A stretch of DNA of 64,000 bases from the NCBI RefSeq assembly GCF_016584665.1, contig NZ_BBJB01000085.1, forward strand, positions 1-64,000. Reading direction: 5' to 3'. Source of the DNA: Pseudanabaena sp. lw0831 (GTDB taxonomy: Bacteria > Cyanobacteriota > Cyanobacteriia > Pseudanabaenales > Pseudanabaenaceae). Under the pieces are notes generated by a model, which was not told the origin of the DNA, searched no databases, and worked only from the letters and a program-made list of their open reading frames with translations. Each line of letters opens with the position of its first letter. Position 1 is the stretch's first letter. Made by a program: the position numbers and the translations under genes. Shown piece after piece: positions 61,847-64,000 of the stretch.

Positions 61847-64000
61847 TTAAGCAACCTTGAACTGAGATACACTCACCTGTAAATCTTGAGCAACTTGCAA
61901 AAGCTCAGAGAACGATCGCGCCACATCTTCAGACTGTTTAGATGTATCCTTTGCGATCGCGGCAATACTTTGCATTGTCTCCCCCATGTGATCGGAAGTT
62001 TGGGTCTGCGTATCCGCAGCGATCGCAATCTCGCGCACAATTGAGTTTACCTGTTTACTCACCATCGCAATTTGAGTTAGTTTTTCACGAGCATTTTGGA
62101 CGAGTTTTGTGCCTGTGACCACCTGTTCTGTACCAGTCTCCATCGCTGCAACTACTTCATTCGTTTGCGACTGAATCTCTTCCACTAGTTGTTCGATTTC
62201 CGCCGTTGATGTTGCCGACTGCTCCGCAAGATCTCGGACTTCTTCCGCAACCACGCTAAAACCTCTGCCTTCTTCACCAGCACGAGCCGCCTCAATTGCA
62301 GCATTCAAAGCTAACAAGTTGGTTTGAGCCGCAAAGTTACTGATCAAGTTCACAATTCGCGAAATCTTTTGCGAAGTTTCTCCAAGACGCTTGACTTTTT
62401 TCGCAGTTTCCGACACAGTCTCACGGATCTCGGAAATGCCTTGAACCGTGCGGTTCATCGCCTCGTCTCCTTCTTTCAGAACCGATGCTGCTACTTGCAT
62501 TCCCTGTTCAGCTTGTTTGGCTCTAGTTTCTACACCTCGACTTGACTCAGTCATGACTTTAATTTCTTGTAGTGCTGAGTTAATCGATTCTGACTGCTTC
62601 AATGCTTCATTAGAAACCGATCGCACCGACATTTCATTACTTATTGCCGTTTGGGTTACAGATTGCGAAGCTCCCTGAACTTCAACTACCAGTTTCCGCA
62701 AGTTACGAATAATTGCGTTATAAGAATCAGCGATCGTTCCTACCTCATCAGCAGTCACGTTTGCCCGAATCGTTAAGTCACCGCGACTAACAGGATCAAC
62801 TTCCATCAATAGCTCTAACGCACGACGTTGCAAGAACTCTTTTTCCTGCTTCTGCTCTTCAGCCCGTTCATCTGCTTCCGCTCTTGCCTCTTGCCGAGCC
62901 GACTCCAATCTTCCTGCTTCTTGCTGCTGGATGTCACTCAGGTACTTGAGTTGCTCAGCCATCCCGTTAATGTTACTAGACAAGACTCCTAGCTCATCTT
63001 CACTTACTACGTCAAGGCGAGTATCTAGATCGCCTAGTCCAATCTTTTCGACCACCTTCGCGGCTTCCTGAATTGGTTTTACAGCTCGATTAGCGATTAT
63101 TGCTGCTAGCAGAGCTACCAGTAAAGTCGTTATCCCTGTCCCAGTGGCTAGAGTAATCAACAGATCCCGTTGGGGTTTAAAAGCAACATCAGTATTCAGA
63201 GCCATGATGATGCCAAAATTGAGATTAGGCATATCTTGAAAATTAGGCAATGGCACATAGGTCAAAAGTTGCTCTTTGCCACCGACAAAACTCACCACCG
63301 TAATTGAAGTCTTGCTCGTAATTGCGGAAGCTAGCAGTGGATAAATATCCTTGGATTGCGCATCCAACTCGTCTATTTCCTTGGCTACAAATATTTTGCC
63401 TGAGACATCGGTCAAATGGTATTGATCATCATCGCTAGAACTAGCTTTAACAACATCCTCAAGTCTTTCAATCGGAGTCCTTGTCCTCACTACACCAATC
63501 AACTTGTCTGAGCCAAGTTCTTTGACAGGCGCAGAAATAAACAAGCTAACTTTTTTGGTGACTGTTGATTTCCCAGGCTGACTAATAAATGGTTTACCTG
63601 TAGATAAAGCAATTTTAAAGAAGTCACGTTCTTTGATATTTGGTGCAGGATCAGATGTAATCGTTGAACGAATTGGTGTGTTCCCCTCCAAATCTGCAAA
63701 TGCAATTAAGTTATATATGCCATAGACTCTGGCATAGTCATTCAAAATAGCTTCGCGCTCAGCTTGGTTAATAACAGCTTGAGCTTTGCGGTTTGTAAAA
63801 ATAGGATGATTTGCTAATACCTGAACATCACCATAGCGCTCATATGTAAAGCGATTAATTTTGTCGGCGATTGTATTTGTCTTTTGGAGTTGCGATTCGC
63901 GAATTTGCTCATCAAGTGAACGGCTAGAGAAGTAGTAAGCTGCACTACCGATCGCGACTACAGGAATCGTACTAATCATTACTGCTAGTAACGTGGCTTT
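61847..64000 (-). CDS. Methyl-accepting chemotaxis protein, PilJ-like, copy 2 (5' end outside the window)
   Basis: At least 717 residues; the frame is open to the right edge, so the first membrane helix is partly missing. An extracellular dCache-like domain (about 20-270, [20 protein letters not shown], then [18 protein letters not shown]) is followed by a helix ([20 protein letters not shown]), HAMP ([22 protein letters not shown] in part) and a PilJ-type second HAMP ([15 protein letters not shown]). The MCP tip is [19 protein letters not shown]. It is close in sequence to copy 1 after the sensor domain but not in it, so the two receptors share the kinase and detect different signals. Confidence 0.9.
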   Translation of the reverse strand, partial: KATLLAVMISTIPVVAIGSAAYYFSSRSLDEQIRESQLQKTNTIADKINRFTYERYGDVQVLANHPIFTNRKAQAVINQAEREAILNDYARVYGIYNLIAFADLEGNTPIRSTITSDPAPNIKERDFFKIALSTGKPFISQPGKSTVTKKVSLFISAPVKELGSDKLIGVVRTRTPIERLEDVVKASSSDDDQYHLTDVSGKIFVAKEIDELDAQSKDIYPLLASAITSKTSITVVSFVGGKEQLLTYVPLPNFQDMPNLNFGIIMALNTDVAFKPQRDLLITLATGTGITTLLVALLAAIIANRAVKPIQEAAKVVEKIGLGDLDTRLDVVSEDELGVLSSNINGMAEQLKYLSDIQQQEAGRLESARQEARAEADERAEEQKQEKEFLQRRALELLMEVDPVSRGDLTIRANVTADEVGTIADSYNAIIRNLRKLVVEVQGASQSVTQTAISNEMSVRSVSNEALKQSESINSALQEIKVMTESSRGVETRAKQAEQGMQVAASVLKEGDEAMNRTVQGISEIRETVSETAKKVKRLGETSQKISRIVNLISNFAAQTNLLALNAAIEAARAGEEGRGFSVVAEEVRDLAEQSATSTAEIEQLVEEIQSQTNEVVAAMETGTEQVVTGTKLVQNAREKLTQIAMVSKQVNSIVREIAIAADTQTQTSDHMGETMQSIAAIAKDTSKQSEDVARSFSELLQVAQDLQVSVSQFKVA

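Noticed and set aside
61346-61882. 178-residue + strand ORF
   Set aside because: Antisense to receptor copy 1; no start signal or family match.

Overview
The window looks like a cyanobacterial chromosome, most probably a filamentous Pseudanabaena-type organism. The octamer GCGATCGC (HIP1) occurs very often in genes and spacers. Many products belong to families typical of cyanobacteria: DUF4079, a Synechocystis-type arsenate reductase homologue, pilus/phototaxis CheA and PilJ-like receptors, CHASE2-GGDEF-EAL, and the DUF350/DUF4178/spermidine-synthase set. The genus is an inference; no rRNA is present.

Layout. 0-3.2 kb is accessory: an IS630 transposase fragment, an OLD-like ATPase-TOPRIM gene and an AbrB/Doc toxin-antitoxin pair whose toxin is frameshifted. 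3.3-18.5 kb is mostly housekeeping and signalling: aspS, an ArsC-like protein lacking key residues, a ribbon-helix-helix regulator with a repeated operator, a pentapeptide membrane protein, an ABC ATPase, a c-di-GMP enzyme, tRNA-Val, 8-oxoguanine deaminase, msrA, two histidine kinases and an OmpR-type regulator. 18.6-22.4 kb carries a redox and membrane group: a DUF4079 protein, a membrane-anchored flavin/2Fe-2S reductase and an aquaporin with a cysteine-rich tail. 22.7-24.4 kb holds small genes, including a minimal RNase III-like protein and an aspartic-protease pair. 24.6-35.2 kb is an oxidative sugar-type cluster: an SDR, two paralogous GMC oxidoreductases, a secreted VOC protein, an unknown protein, a ferredoxin fused to a catalytically degenerate cyclase domain, and a large MGH1/GH63-like glucosidase. 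35.3-37.0 kb is an intact IS element sitting in the end of a small repeat. 37.0-43.0 kb is a polyamine-like cluster (DUF1622, DUF350, FemAB/GNAT, spermidine-synthase-like, DUF4178, PLP decarboxylase). 43.0-48.0 kb is accessory: a DUF433 antitoxin with a truncated DUF5615 toxin, a nuclease-fold gene, an attC-like site, and a Trypco1 gene followed by a trypsin/NB-ARC/TPR STAND protein. 48.0-53.3 kb is a five-gene operon built like the end of histidine biosynthesis (HisD-like, HisC-like, HAD phosphatase) plus an APH-type kinase, with altered metal and substrate residues in the HisD-like enzyme. 54.0-64.0 kb has a frameshifted molybdenum-carrier-like gene and a chemotaxis operon (two receptors, CheA, CheW).

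Two themes cut across the window. First, intergenic spacers and gene ends carry many long, often perfect hairpins. Some lie inside small repeat elements whose outer boxes are shared between copies while the inner palindrome differs. Second, several accessory proteins keep their fold but have lost catalytic residues or reading frame: Doc, the DUF5615 toxin, the ArsC-like protein, the RNase III-like protein, the cyclase domain, the HisD-like enzyme and the molybdenum-carrier-like gene. The strongest candidates for undescribed systems are the HisD/HisC/HAD/kinase operon, the Trypco1 plus protease-STAND pair and the ferredoxin-pseudocyclase/GMC cluster.
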